Below are positions 35,339 through 43,489 of a DNA stretch of 64,000 nt, in pieces. Source of the stretch: Rubrivivax sp. (GTDB lineage Bacteria; Pseudomonadota; Gammaproteobacteria; Burkholderiales; Burkholderiaceae_C); assembly GCA_016719535.1 (NCBI GenBank), contig JADJYX010000041.1:407560-471559 (forward strand), read 5' to 3'. A model generated the notes under the pieces. The model was not told the DNA's origin. It made no database searches and was given only the letters and a program-made list of their open reading frames with translations. The position numbers were made by a program, and so were the translations under genes. Position 1 is the first letter of the stretch. Each line of letters begins with the position of its first letter.

Positions 35339-36546
35339 CAGCATCCCAGCACCAGCACGCAGTTGTTGCCGCCGAAGCCGAAGGAATGGCTGGCCGCGTG
35401 GCGGATGCGGCGCTGCACCGGCTGCGCGTGCCAACGTTCGGCAAAAGCCGGTCCGAAAACCGGATCGGGCGTGGTGGTGGGCGCGCTGCCGGCCAGCAGG
35501 CCGCGTTCCAGCGCCAGCGCGCACACCAGCGCCTCCAGCAGCCCGGCCGCGCCCATGGTGTGGCCGGTCAGGCCCTTGGTGGCGCAGGCATGCACCGTGG
35601 GCGCATAGCGGCGCGCCACCAGCGCGGCCTCGACCTCGTCGTTGGCGGCGCTGGCGGTGCCGTGCAGGTTGACCAGGTCCATCGCTGCGGCGGCCAGCCC
35701 GGCGCGTGCCAGCGCATCGTCGAGCGCCTGTTCGGCGCCCAGCCCCTGCGGATGCGGCGTCGACATGTGGTGGGCGTCGTTGCTCTCGCCATGCCCTTGC
35801 AGCATCACCGCGGCCTCGCCGCGTTCGAGCAGCGTGAAGGCCGCCGCCTCGCCGATGCTGATGCCGCGGCGCGCGGCGTCGAAGGGGCGGCAGGGCTCGC
35901 GGCCCAGCACGCCCAGCGCCTGAAAGCCGTAGAGCAGGCTGCCGCCGAGCGCATCGACGCCGGCGGCGACCACCGCATCGACCAGTTGCAGCCGCAACCA
36001 GCGCTCGGCCACCGCCAGCGCCTTGGCGCTGGACGAGCACGCGGTCGATACCGTGACTGCCGGCCCCTGCAGGCCCAGCACCTGCTGCACGAAGGCGGTG
36101 ATGGCATGCGGCGTGTGCAGTTCGGGGTGGCGCAGCGCGGCCGGGAAGCGGCCCTGGTCGTCGAGCGCGCGGTAGGCAGCTTCCGACACCGCGATCGTCG
36201 ACGACGAGGTGCCCAGCACCAGGCCGACGCGCCCGGCGCCATGCCGTTCGCACGCGCGCGCCACCGCGTCGACGAAGCCATCGGCCTGCAGGCCCCACCA
36301 GGCCAGGCGCGTGGCGCGGCTGTCCCAGGCGGCCCAGTCGTCGGGCCAGGGCAGGGATTCGAGCCCGTCGACGCGACCGATCGCCGTGGCCAGATCGATG
36401 CCGGCCAGGTCGTTGGCGCGCAGCGCGCTGCGGTTGCCGGCCAGCCCCCGGGCCAGCGCCTCGATGCCCTGGCCATGGGCGCCGGTGGCCGTCCAGGCGC
36501 GCAGCGCCACCGGGGCCATCGGCCTCGGGCGCGGGTGAAGCTTCAT
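35338..36546 (-). CDS. Beta-ketoacyl-ACP synthase 2
   Basis: A 402-residue ketosynthase with intact residues: Cys in TVSTACSSSAKALA near residue 166, His in NLHGTASAAND, and His in KGLTGHTMGAAG; it ends HSFGFGGNNCVLVLG. The start at 36546 overlaps the hydrolase stop (ATGA). With CLF 2 it forms a second KS/CLF pair, additional to the one at 40676-42722. In known aryl-polyene clusters one such pair is usual, so this pair may make a different chain or elongate the first product. Confidence 0.86.
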   Translation of the reverse strand: MKLHPRPRPMAPVALRAWTATGAHGQGIEALARGLAGNRSALRANDLAGIDLATAIGRVDGLESLPWPDDWAAWDSRATRLAWWGLQADGFVDAVARACERHGAGRVGLVLGTSSSTIAVSEAAYRALDDQGRFPAALRHPELHTPHAITAFVQQVLGLQGPAVTVSTACSSSAKALAVAERWLRLQLVDAVVAAGVDALGGSLLYGFQALGVLGREPCRPFDAARRGISIGEAAAFTLLERGEAAVMLQGHGESNDAHHMSTPHPQGLGAEQALDDALARAGLAAAAMDLVNLHGTASAANDEVEAALVARRYAPTVHACATKGLTGHTMGAAGLLEALVCALALERGLLAGSAPTTTPDPVFGPAFAERWHAQPVQRRIRHAASHSFGFGGNNCVLVLGC

Positions 36547-37310
36547 GCCGCCGCCGGCGCCAGCAGGCCGCGGGCCAGCCACTGCTGCCACAGCGCCCGC
36601 CAGACCGGCCAGTCATGCCCGCCGGGCACCGCGAAATGGCGATCGACCGGCAACTGGGTGGCCAGCAACCGGTGGGCGTCGGCAAAGCGGTCGTCGCGGC
36701 CGTAGCCCAGGTGCACCGGCCCGGCGGCCTGGCCGCGGGCGATCCACGTCCACACCTCGTGCTCGATCAGGTCGTCGGGCAGCCGCTGCCGGCCCGCGGC
36801 CCAGGCCTGCGGACCGCCGGCCGCGGCCAGTTCGGACAGCAGCGTGCGCCGGCCGAGGTAGGGCGCCAGCGCCAGCACGCCGTCGACGGCCGCCGGGTGG
36901 CGCGCGGCATAGCCCAGCGCAAACAGCCCGCCCAGCGAGATGCCCAGCAGCCACACGCGGCGCACGCCGCGCGCACGCGCCGGGCCGATCACCTCGTCGT
37001 GCAGGCGTTCGAGCACCCGGCCTTCGACATAGTGGTCGACCCTGGCGCCGGCGATCACCACGTCGACCGCCAGCCGGCGCTGGCGCAGCTCGGCCACGAA
37101 GCCTTCGTCGACAAATTCCTGCGGCACGCTGTAGGCACCGGGCAGCATGACCAGCAGCGTGGGCGCGGCATAAGGGCCGCTGTCGTCGAGGTGCAGCAGT
37201 TCCATCCGTCCCGGGGCCGGCCGTGGCCAGGCCGTGCAAGCCGCCAAGGGTGCGGCGGCCAGGGCCAGGCCGCGCCGCAGCCAGTCCCGACGAAGAGGCA
37301 TGTCAGTCAC
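36543..37310 (-). CDS. Alpha/beta hydrolase, predicted lipoprotein
   Basis: A 255-residue alpha/beta hydrolase. The nucleophile elbow is LLGISLGGLFALGY near residue 113, with DDRF and a late HDW as likely Asp/His members. The N-terminus has a twin-arginine-like start (LRRDWLRRGLALAAAPLAAC) with a lipobox, so it may be an exported lipoprotein. It starts with GTG 37310 or ATG 37301. It is cotranscribed with KS 2. It could release or transfer the finished acyl chain, or be an esterase for lipid remodelling. This is unproven. Confidence 0.75.
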   Translation of the reverse strand: MTDMPLRRDWLRRGLALAAAPLAACTAWPRPAPGRMELLHLDDSGPYAAPTLLVMLPGAYSVPQEFVDEGFVAELRQRRLAVDVVIAGARVDHYVEGRVLERLHDEVIGPARARGVRRVWLLGISLGGLFALGYAARHPAAVDGVLALAPYLGRRTLLSELAAAGGPQAWAAGRQRLPDDLIEHEVWTWIARGQAAGPVHLGYGRDDRFADAHRLLATQLPVDRHFAVPGGHDWPVWRALWQQWLARGLLAPAAA

Positions 37311-37455
37311 GCCGACGTGGTCCCCTCGGGGACCGGTCGCCGCAGGCGACCAGGGGGAGCGGCGGTATCAGCGCGCCGGACCCGATCCGGGTCCCCCGGT
37401 CGGGGACGGTGCCCCCTCGGGGGGGCGGCCGCCAGGCGGCCGGGGGTTGTCATGT
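37311..37455. repeat. GC-rich palindromic intergenic element
   Basis: This 145-base gap contains several overlapping dyads, including CGGCCGCC-A-GGCGGCCG (37426-37442, perfect 8-base stem) and CCCCCTCGGGGGG at about 37412-37424. Similar CCCCC/GGGGG dyads occur in other gaps of this operon (26131, 41494, 47380). No T-run follows, so a standard terminator is unlikely. They may be repetitive elements or control mRNA stability within the operon. Confidence 0.7.
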
Positions 37456-37992
37456 TCAGCGGTAACCGCCTTCGTTGGCGCTGTGGATGATCCAGATCAG
37501 GTTGCCGCCGGTCATGTTGCCGAGGTTGCCGCCGGCGAAGATCAACCGGCCGACACCCTTGTACAGCAGTTCGTGGCGATAGCGGTCGGAACCCCAGAAG
37601 AAGGGGATGAAGGCCTTGCCGGTGATGTAGGCGCCCTGGTCGGTGGGCTGGCCGACGATGTCGGTCACCTGCTTGATGCTCATGCCGATCTTGATCTGTG
37701 AAAACTTGCTGCCCGGCGTCGGACGGCCGACGATCTCGCCTTCCCAGTCATTGATGCCCTTGACGGTCTGGCCGCTGCCGGACTCGACCTTGCTCGGGTC
37801 GATGACGTCACCGCGTTCGTTCATGCCGGGCTTGGGGCCCTTGGGCGCGGCCGGGGCCGATGCGGTGGTGGTGCCGGCCGGCTTGCTGGCGGTGCTGCTG
37901 TCGGACTTGCTGCCCGGCAGCGTCACGCAGCCGGCGAGCACAACGGCGGCGGCGATGGCAAGGGTGGGCAAGGCGGTGCGGGTGATCGGCAT
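37456..37992 (-). CDS. BamE/SmpA-like lipoprotein
   Basis: A 178-residue predicted lipoprotein: signal LPTLAIAAAVVLAGC with the lipobox cysteine, a Ser/Ala/Pro-rich linker, then a small domain with FSQIKIGMSIKQVTDIVGQP, the pattern of SmpA/OmlA (BamE-like) proteins. It ends with GGNLIWIIHSANEGGYR. It probably sits in the inner leaflet of the outer membrane. In this operon it may help place the pigment or its exporter; ApeN-type lipoproteins occupy a comparable place in other clusters, but similarity was not established. Confidence 0.75.
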   Translation of the reverse strand: MPITRTALPTLAIAAAVVLAGCVTLPGSKSDSSTASKPAGTTTASAPAAPKGPKPGMNERGDVIDPSKVESGSGQTVKGINDWEGEIVGRPTPGSKFSQIKIGMSIKQVTDIVGQPTDQGAYITGKAFIPFFWGSDRYRHELLYKGVGRLIFAGGNLGNMTGGNLIWIIHSANEGGYR

Positions 37993-38054
37993 GGAACGTC
38001 TCCTGGCGGCGTGGCCGGGTGCGCGCGACAGTGGCGCCCCGGAGCCCCGCGATG

Positions 38055-39005
38055 TTAGGGGCGGACAGCCGCAACCGCCGCCGGGGCGGCGGCAGGCTCG
38101 AAGGGGATCGTGAGGTCGTTGGCATCGCCTTCGCATCCCGCCCCCAGCGGCCGCCAGCCACGCCGCACCACGATGTGGCGGTGATCGTGGCAGAGCTCGA
38201 TCCGTTCGGTACCCGGCACCTGCCGCTGCACGAAGGTTTCCAGCGACACCGGCATGCTGACGCGGAAGACCGCCGCCGTGCGGTCTTCGTCGGGGTGGTC
38301 GTCGTGGTGCAGCAGCGGCACGAAGACCGACAACGCATACAGCCAGCGCGAGCCTTCGAAGCGATGCGGCTCGTAGCCGCGTTCGTGCAGCCAGGCCTGG
38401 GCCTGCGCGCGCGTGGGCGCTTCGCCCAGGCCGCCCCAGGCGGTGGCCAGCAGTTCGGCCACCCACTGGTTGCAGTTCTGGTAGCGCGTGCTGAAGGCGT
38501 AGGCATTGGCGCTGTAGCGTGCCGCCAGCAGCTGCAGCGCCTGCTGCCGGTCCAGCGCCGCGGCCGCCAGCGACGCCGATTCGGTGCCCGGCAGCAGCAG
38601 CAGCGTCACGTGCGCCGAGGGCTGGTCGTCGGCAGCGAGCAGGAAGCCCGCCAGGCCCTGGTCGAACAGCCGCGGCTGGCCTTCGTCGCAGGCGTAATAG
38701 AGCTGGCGCACCGACCACGGCGTATTGGGGCTGTCGCGCAGGCTGATGCCGGCATGCGAATAGCGCTGGCCGAAACGTTCCAGGTCCAGCCCCGAGCGCG
38801 CCACCAGCGCCGCCGGGCGCCCGGCGGCTTCGAGCTCCTGCCGGATGCGCGCCACCAGGCGCAGCCGGCGATCCTGCAGCGTGGCGCCCATCGGCTGGCT
38901 GGATTCGCACAGCCCGCGCGACGAAGCCACCACGCCGGCCTGGGCCGCAGGCGCGGCCAGGGTCAGCAGCAAGGCCAGCGCCGCCAGCGCGCCGTGCGCC
39001 ATCAC
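38055..39005 (-). CDS. DUF2145 exported protein
   Basis: A 316-residue exported protein with a signal peptide (ALAALALLLTLAAPAAQAG). It fits DUF2145: RFGQRYSHAGISLRDSPNTPWSVRQLYYAC near residue 80, and a Cys/Asn-containing SNAYAFSTRYQNCNQWVAELLATA near residue 167, which looks like a papain-like NlpC/P60-type or DUF4105-like catalytic stretch (Cys with His in YSHAG). Its function is unknown. The ATG overlaps the stop of the previous gene (ATGATGG). It is carried inside the pigment operon. Confidence 0.75.
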   Translation of the reverse strand: MMAHGALAALALLLTLAAPAAQAGVVASSRGLCESSQPMGATLQDRRLRLVARIRQELEAAGRPAALVARSGLDLERFGQRYSHAGISLRDSPNTPWSVRQLYYACDEGQPRLFDQGLAGFLLAADDQPSAHVTLLLLPGTESASLAAAALDRQQALQLLAARYSANAYAFSTRYQNCNQWVAELLATAWGGLGEAPTRAQAQAWLHERGYEPHRFEGSRWLYALSVFVPLLHHDDHPDEDRTAAVFRVSMPVSLETFVQRQVPGTERIELCHDHRHIVVRRGWRPLGAGCEGDANDLTIPFEPAAAPAAVAAVRP

Positions 39006-39460
39006 AGCCGCACGATCACCGACTGCAGTTCCCGGTACCAGGGGTCGTCGAGCAGCAGGAAGAAGGCGGTGCGGGTATCGGCGCGCGCCAGTTCGTAGCC
39101 GTAGGGGCGCTCGCGCGCGCTCACCACGCGGCCGACCGTGACGTCGCCCTGCACCACCGCGCGGTCGGGCATGTGCAGCACGATCTCGCCGCGGGCGCCG
39201 GTGCCGGGCACGGCCTGCAGCGTGACCTCCTGCACCTCGGGGGCGACCTGCGCCACCTGCGTCACGCGGTAGTCGCCCTGGGCCAGCGGGCGGCCGGAGG
39301 AACTCTGGCTCGAACGCTTGAGCGAATGCGAGGTCGCGCGCGACGAGACATCGACGCTGTCGGACACCGCCGACGAGGTGGTCACCGTGGCCCGGGCCGG
39401 CAGCGCGGCGGCCGCGAGGAACAGGGCGAGGGCGGCGGCAAGGCGCGGTGCGTGGGACAT
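39002..39460 (-). CDS. Uncharacterised exported protein, pairs with DUF2145 gene
   Basis: A 152-residue protein with a signal peptide (LAAALALFLAAAALPARA) followed by a Ser/Thr-rich stretch and a beta-rich domain (EVTLQAVPGTGARGEIVLHMPDRAVVQGDVTVG). I do not recognise a family. It overlaps the DUF2145 gene by four bases and lies 35 bases after the ketoreductase gene, so it is cotranscribed with the pigment genes. The two together may form a small periplasmic module. Confidence 0.65.
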   Translation of the reverse strand: MSHAPRLAAALALFLAAAALPARATVTTSSAVSDSVDVSSRATSHSLKRSSQSSSGRPLAQGDYRVTQVAQVAPEVQEVTLQAVPGTGARGEIVLHMPDRAVVQGDVTVGRVVSARERPYGYELARADTRTAFFLLLDDPWYRELQSVIVRL

Positions 39461-39495
39461 CGACGGACTCCGAAGGGGTGAACAGCCTTGACGCT

Positions 39496-40230
39496 TCAGA
39501 TCATGCCGCCGTTGACCGAGATCACCTGTCCGGTGATGTAAGCGGCCTCGGGGCCGCAGAGAAAGCCGACCAGCGCCGCCACCTCGTCGGGGCGGCCGGC
39601 GCGCTGCACCGGCACCAGGCGCTTGATGGTCTCGGCATCGAAAGCCGCCGCCATCGGCGATTCGATGATGCCCGGCGCCACCGCATTGACGGTGACGCCG
39701 CGGCTGGCCAGTTCCAGCGACAAGGCCTTGGTGGCGCTGTGCAGCGCGCCCTTGGCGGCGGCGTAATTGACCTGGCCGCGGTTGCCGGCCATCGCCGCCA
39801 CCGACGAGATGCTGACGATGCGCCCCCAGCGCGTGCGCAGCATCGGCAGCACCAGCGGCTGCGTGACGCGGAAGAAGCCGTTGAGCGAGACGTCGATGAC
39901 GCGCTGCCATTGCCCCGGCTTCATGCCGGGAAAGACGGCATCGTCGTGGATGCCGGCGTTGTTGACCACGATCTGCACCGCGCCGCCTTCGAGCATCTTC
40001 GCGGTGGCCTGCTGCACCGCGGCGTCGTCGGTGATGTCGAAGACCACCACCTCGGCGCTGCCGCCCGCGGCCTTCAGCGCATCGGCCTGCGCCTGCACCA
40101 TGTCGGGCCGCGAGTTGGCGTGCAGCAGCACCTGCGCGCCGTCGGCGGCCAGGCGCGCCGCGATGGCGCTGCCGATGGCGCCGCTGGCGCCGGTGATCAG
40201 GGCACGCTTGCCTTGCAGGGGTTTGTTCAT
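39496..40230 (-). CDS. 3-ketoacyl-ACP reductase (FabG-like, ApeQ-like)
   Basis: A 244-residue short-chain dehydrogenase/reductase. NADPH site ITGASGAIGSAIAARL at residue 12, NNAG near 87, catalytic Ser in VSISSVAAMAG near 138 and YAAAKGAL (Tyr/Lys) near 151. It would reduce the 3-keto group in each elongation cycle. Its ATG overlaps the dehydratase stop (ATGA). The order CLF-DH-KR agrees with aryl-polyene clusters. Confidence 0.9.
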   Translation of the reverse strand: MNKPLQGKRALITGASGAIGSAIAARLAADGAQVLLHANSRPDMVQAQADALKAAGGSAEVVVFDITDDAAVQQATAKMLEGGAVQIVVNNAGIHDDAVFPGMKPGQWQRVIDVSLNGFFRVTQPLVLPMLRTRWGRIVSISSVAAMAGNRGQVNYAAAKGALHSATKALSLELASRGVTVNAVAPGIIESPMAAAFDAETIKRLVPVQRAGRPDEVAALVGFLCGPEAAYITGQVISVNGGMI

Positions 40231-40676
40231 GGGGGCAGCGGGGTATCGAGCACGACGGTGGCGCGGCCGTCGACCAGCGGCCGGCCGGTCTCGTCATGCA
40301 GCGCAAAGCGGTACATCGCCTGGCGCTGATCGCCGGCCAGGTGCTCGACCTCGATCATCAGCACACCGGCCACGTCGTCCAGCCGCGGCACGTGCAGCGT
40401 GACGCCGCGCGCGCTGGCCAGAAAGCCGGGCCGCCCCGTCACGCCGGGCTTGGCGTTGAGCGCACCATGCAAGGCCATGGCCTGCGCGGCATATTCGATG
40501 CCCACCGGCGCCAGCAGCCCCGTCGGGCTGCGCAGTGGGTGGTCGGCGGCGTGGTGGCTGCTGGCACGGCAGCTGATGTGCGTGGGCGTGCAGGTCAGCA
40601 CCGCGTCCAGCAGGCCCATGCGGCCCTGGTGCGGGATCAGCCGGGCGATCTCGGCGGGGCTGGCGGGCCAGGTCAT
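40227..40676 (-). CDS. 3-hydroxyacyl-ACP dehydratase (ApeP-like hotdog protein)
   Basis: A 149-residue hotdog-fold dehydratase with the catalytic histidine in RLIPHQGRMGLLD near residue 16 and GIEYAAQAMALHGAL as the long central helix near 60. It would remove water to form the conjugated double bonds of the polyene. The start could be ATG 40676 or GTG 40679, either of which overlaps the CLF 1 stop. Confidence 0.88.
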   Translation of the reverse strand: MTWPASPAEIARLIPHQGRMGLLDAVLTCTPTHISCRASSHHAADHPLRSPTGLLAPVGIEYAAQAMALHGALNAKPGVTGRPGFLASARGVTLHVPRLDDVAGVLMIEVEHLAGDQRQAMYRFALHDETGRPLVDGRATVVLDTPLPP

Positions 40677-41467
40677 CACGCCGCGTCCACCGTCACCGCC
40701 AGCGCCTGCATAGTCAGGCCCTCGATCACCAGCGACGCGGCGGCATGGCCGGCCAGCGCCTGCAGCAGCGGCAGCGCACGCGCGGCCGGGATCTGCAGGC
40801 GCAGCGCCTCCAGGCCTGCGTCGGCGCAGGGCGTGGGGGCGGCATCGCCGGCCAGCGAGAGGCGCAGTCGGCGGCCGCCCCGGGGCGTCAACACCATCGC
40901 CACGGCCATCACGTCGGCCACCGGCCGCACCGCATGCAAGGGCTCGGGGTAGGGCACGTCGCAGGCCACCAGCAGCACCGGGGCCTGCGTGTAGGCACAT
41001 TGCGCGGCGGCTTCCAGCAGCCCGGCGGCAAAGCTGGCATCGAAGGCGCCCAGGCTGGTCGAGGCCGTCATCGCATGGGTGGCGATGTGCCAGTAGCCGG
41101 CGGCCACGTTGTGCACCGAATTCGTGAAGCGTGTCGGCGAGACCAGGCGCTCGGGCGCCGCCAGGGCCTCGCACATCGCGTGGCAGTTGGCGGGATCGCC
41201 GGTCGACGAGGTGAACACCGTGGCCATCGTCGCGGGCGCGATGCCGGCGGCCGCACCAGCGGCATCGGCCACCACCACCGAGGCCTTGACCACCAGCCCG
41301 GCGCGACGGCGCTCGGTGGCCGGCAGCAGCTGCGGCGCCGGCACCACCGTGGGCACGCGCTGCCAGGCCGACGGGGCGCGCAGCAGCGGCGCCGCCGTCG
41401 CCCAGTCGGGCAGGCCGGGGCCGAGCAGGGCCAGGCTTTGCACGCCGACGCTCAGCGCCGCGCTCAT
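40676..41467 (-). CDS. Chain-length-factor-like ketosynthase partner 1 (ApeC-like)
   Basis: A 263-residue truncated ketosynthase-like protein. It includes ATVFTSSTGDPANCHAMCEALA, SPTRFTNSVHNVAAGYWHIATHA and STSLGAFDASFAAGLLEAAAQC; the active-site cysteine position is occupied by Thr/Ser. It should dimerise with KS 1, encoded 70 bases upstream, and is a paralogue of the gene at 34544. The DH gene follows with overlapping codons. Confidence 0.85.
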   Translation of the reverse strand: MSAALSVGVQSLALLGPGLPDWATAAPLLRAPSAWQRVPTVVPAPQLLPATERRRAGLVVKASVVVADAAGAAAGIAPATMATVFTSSTGDPANCHAMCEALAAPERLVSPTRFTNSVHNVAAGYWHIATHAMTASTSLGAFDASFAAGLLEAAAQCAYTQAPVLLVACDVPYPEPLHAVRPVADVMAVAMVLTPRGGRRLRLSLAGDAAPTPCADAGLEALRLQIPAARALPLLQALAGHAAASLVIEGLTMQALAVTVDAA

Positions 41468-41537
41468 CGTGCCCCCTTGGCGCTGCGCGCCGTCCCCCCG
41501 AGGGGGAGCGAACGCGACCGGGGAACCCGGATCGCGC

Positions 41538-42722
41538 TCATCGTGCGGCTCCAAAGACCAGGCAGCAATTGCTGCCGCCGAAGCCGAAGCTGTTGCTGGC
41601 CACGACCTCGAGCGGCGCGTGCAGCGGTTGCAACAGGTAGTTGACCTGCAGCGCCGGGTCGAGGTGCTCGACATTCAGCCCTGACGGTGCCAGGCCATGC
41701 TGCAGCGCCAGCATGGCGATCGCCGCTTCCACGCCGCCCGCCGCGCCCAGCGTGTGGCCGGTATGGCCCTTGGTGCTGCTGCAGGGCGTGGCGGTGCCGA
41801 AGACGGCGCGCACGCCCTGGTCCTCGGCGGCATCGTTGCCCGGCGTGCCGGTGCCGTGCAGGTTGACGTAGCCGACCGCGGCGGCGTCGCAGCCGGCCTG
41901 GGCGAGCGCCTGGCGCATCGCCATCGCGGCGCCGGCACCTTCGGGGTGCGGGCTGCTCATGTGGTGGCCGTCGCTGCTCTCGCCGCAGCCCAGCAACCAG
42001 GCCTGCGGCGCGTCGGCGTCACGTTCCAGCAGCGCGAAGGCCGCGGCCTCGCCGATCGACAAGCCCTTGCGGTCGGCGTCCCAGGGCCGGCAGATGTCGC
42101 TCGACACCAGCTCCAGCGCGGAAAAGCCATAAAGCGTGGTCAGGCACAGGCTGTCGACGCCGCCGACCACCGCGGCATCGATCAGGCCCAGCTCGATCAG
42201 CCGCGCCGCCTGGCCGAAGACCTTGGCGCTGGACGAGCAGGCGGTGCTGACCACCGCCGCCGGCCCCTGCAGGGCCAGCCGCTGGCGCACGTAGCGCGCC
42301 ACCGAATAGGTGTTGTGCGTCTCGGCGTAGTGCAGGTCGGCCGGCAGCGCACCGGTGACGGGGTCGCGCCGGCGGTAGGCCAGCTCGGTATTGAGGATGC
42401 CCGAGGTGCTGGTGCCCAGGAAGACGCCGATGCGGCCGGCGCCGAAGCGTTCGCGCGCGCGCTGCACGCTGGCGGCAAAGCCGTCGGCGCGCAGGCCCAG
42501 CTCGGCCAGGCGGTTGTTGCGGCAGTCGAAGGCCGCCAGCGCCTCGGGCCAGGCCAGCTCGTCGATGCCGTCGACCACGCCCAGCCAGGCACCCAGCGTG
42601 GCGGTCTCGAAGTCGCACCGGCGCAGGCCGCTGCGGCCCTCGCGCAGCGCGGCCAGCGTGGCCTCGCGGCCGTGGCCGAGTGCGCTGACCACGGTGTAGT
42701 CGCTGATCGGCTGCCGCTTCAT
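41538..42722 (-). CDS. Beta-ketoacyl-ACP synthase 1 (ApeO-like)
   Basis: A 394-residue ketosynthase with Cys in VVSTACSSSAKVFG near residue 163, His in NLHGTGTPGND near 290, and His in KGHTGHTLGAAG near 321; it ends SNSFGFGGSNCCLVFG. The ATG overlaps the methyltransferase stop (ATGA). Followed by CLF 1, dehydratase and ketoreductase, it forms the core elongation set of the aryl-polyene type II PKS. A 70-base gap with a GC-rich dyad separates it from CLF 1. Confidence 0.9.
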   Translation of the reverse strand: MKRQPISDYTVVSALGHGREATLAALREGRSGLRRCDFETATLGAWLGVVDGIDELAWPEALAAFDCRNNRLAELGLRADGFAASVQRARERFGAGRIGVFLGTSTSGILNTELAYRRRDPVTGALPADLHYAETHNTYSVARYVRQRLALQGPAAVVSTACSSSAKVFGQAARLIELGLIDAAVVGGVDSLCLTTLYGFSALELVSSDICRPWDADRKGLSIGEAAAFALLERDADAPQAWLLGCGESSDGHHMSSPHPEGAGAAMAMRQALAQAGCDAAAVGYVNLHGTGTPGNDAAEDQGVRAVFGTATPCSSTKGHTGHTLGAAGGVEAAIAMLALQHGLAPSGLNVEHLDPALQVNYLLQPLHAPLEVVASNSFGFGGSNCCLVFGAAR

Positions 42723-43489
42723 GTCGCAACGTCCTGCACGTCGGCCACCAGCAGCACGTTGGCAAAGGGCGTGCCCCGGCTCATCGGCACCGCCTGCACC
42801 GCAAAGCCGAGGCCGCGCAACAGCTCGGACCACTCGGCCACGCTGCGGCCCCAGGTCGGCGGCACGCGGTGGCCGCGCACCATCGTCACCACGCGGTCGA
42901 CCCACTGGCTGATGGCAAAGCCGCGCGCCTCGTCCTGGTCGCCCACGCGCAGCAGCAGCCGGCCGCGCGCGCCGAGTGCCTGGCGCACGCGCGCCAGCAG
43001 CGCGGCCTGCGCGGCATGGTCGACATAATGCAGCACGTCGAGGATGACGACCAGGTCGCAGTCGGGCAGCGCCGCCATGCGCATGTCGGCGCAGACGAAG
43101 CGGGGCGCCAGCGGCAGGCTGCCGATGGCGGCCTGCGCACGCGCCACGTCCTTGGGCATCAGCTCGATGCCGGTGTACTGCGTGGCCCGCGGCGCGGCCG
43201 GCCAGGCGGTCGGCCAGCGGCCCTGGGCGGCGGCATCGCGGCAGGCCTGCAGCAGGCTGGCCAGCAGGCCCTGGCCGCAGCCGATGTCGACGACGCGCAG
43301 CCGTCCGGAAAGGTCGCCGCGTTCGAGCATCCCGCGGAAGACCGGGTCACGGCCGAGCTTGCCGCGCGCAAAGTGCCAGGCGAAGCGGCCCGACGCGCGG
43401 TAGGGCGCGGTGGCCTGTTCGTGCAACTGGCGCCACGCGGTGCCGGGATCGGGGGTCGCCGGCAGGCTGGCCGTGAGGTTCTGGGTCAT
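42719..43489 (-). CDS. Class I SAM-dependent methyltransferase of the pigment operon
   Basis: A 256-residue methyltransferase. Motif I is VVDIGCGQGLLASLL near residue 67, acidic loop YTGIELMPKDVARAQ near 105, and CDLVVILDVLHYVDHAAQ (motif IV) near 142. Methylation of the aryl hydroxyl or ring is known for aryl polyenes, and a methyltransferase is a regular part of these clusters. It overlaps both neighbours by four bases. Confidence 0.87.
   Translation of the reverse strand: MTQNLTASLPATPDPGTAWRQLHEQATAPYRASGRFAWHFARGKLGRDPVFRGMLERGDLSGRLRVVDIGCGQGLLASLLQACRDAAAQGRWPTAWPAAPRATQYTGIELMPKDVARAQAAIGSLPLAPRFVCADMRMAALPDCDLVVILDVLHYVDHAAQAALLARVRQALGARGRLLLRVGDQDEARGFAISQWVDRVVTMVRGHRVPPTWGRSVAEWSELLRGLGFAVQAVPMSRGTPFANVLLVADVQDVAT

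Noticed and set aside
37411..37445. Intrinsic terminator between the hydrolase and the BamE-like lipoprotein gene
   Set aside because: The hairpins are strong, but no run of T follows in either direction and the genes on both sides continue in the same direction.
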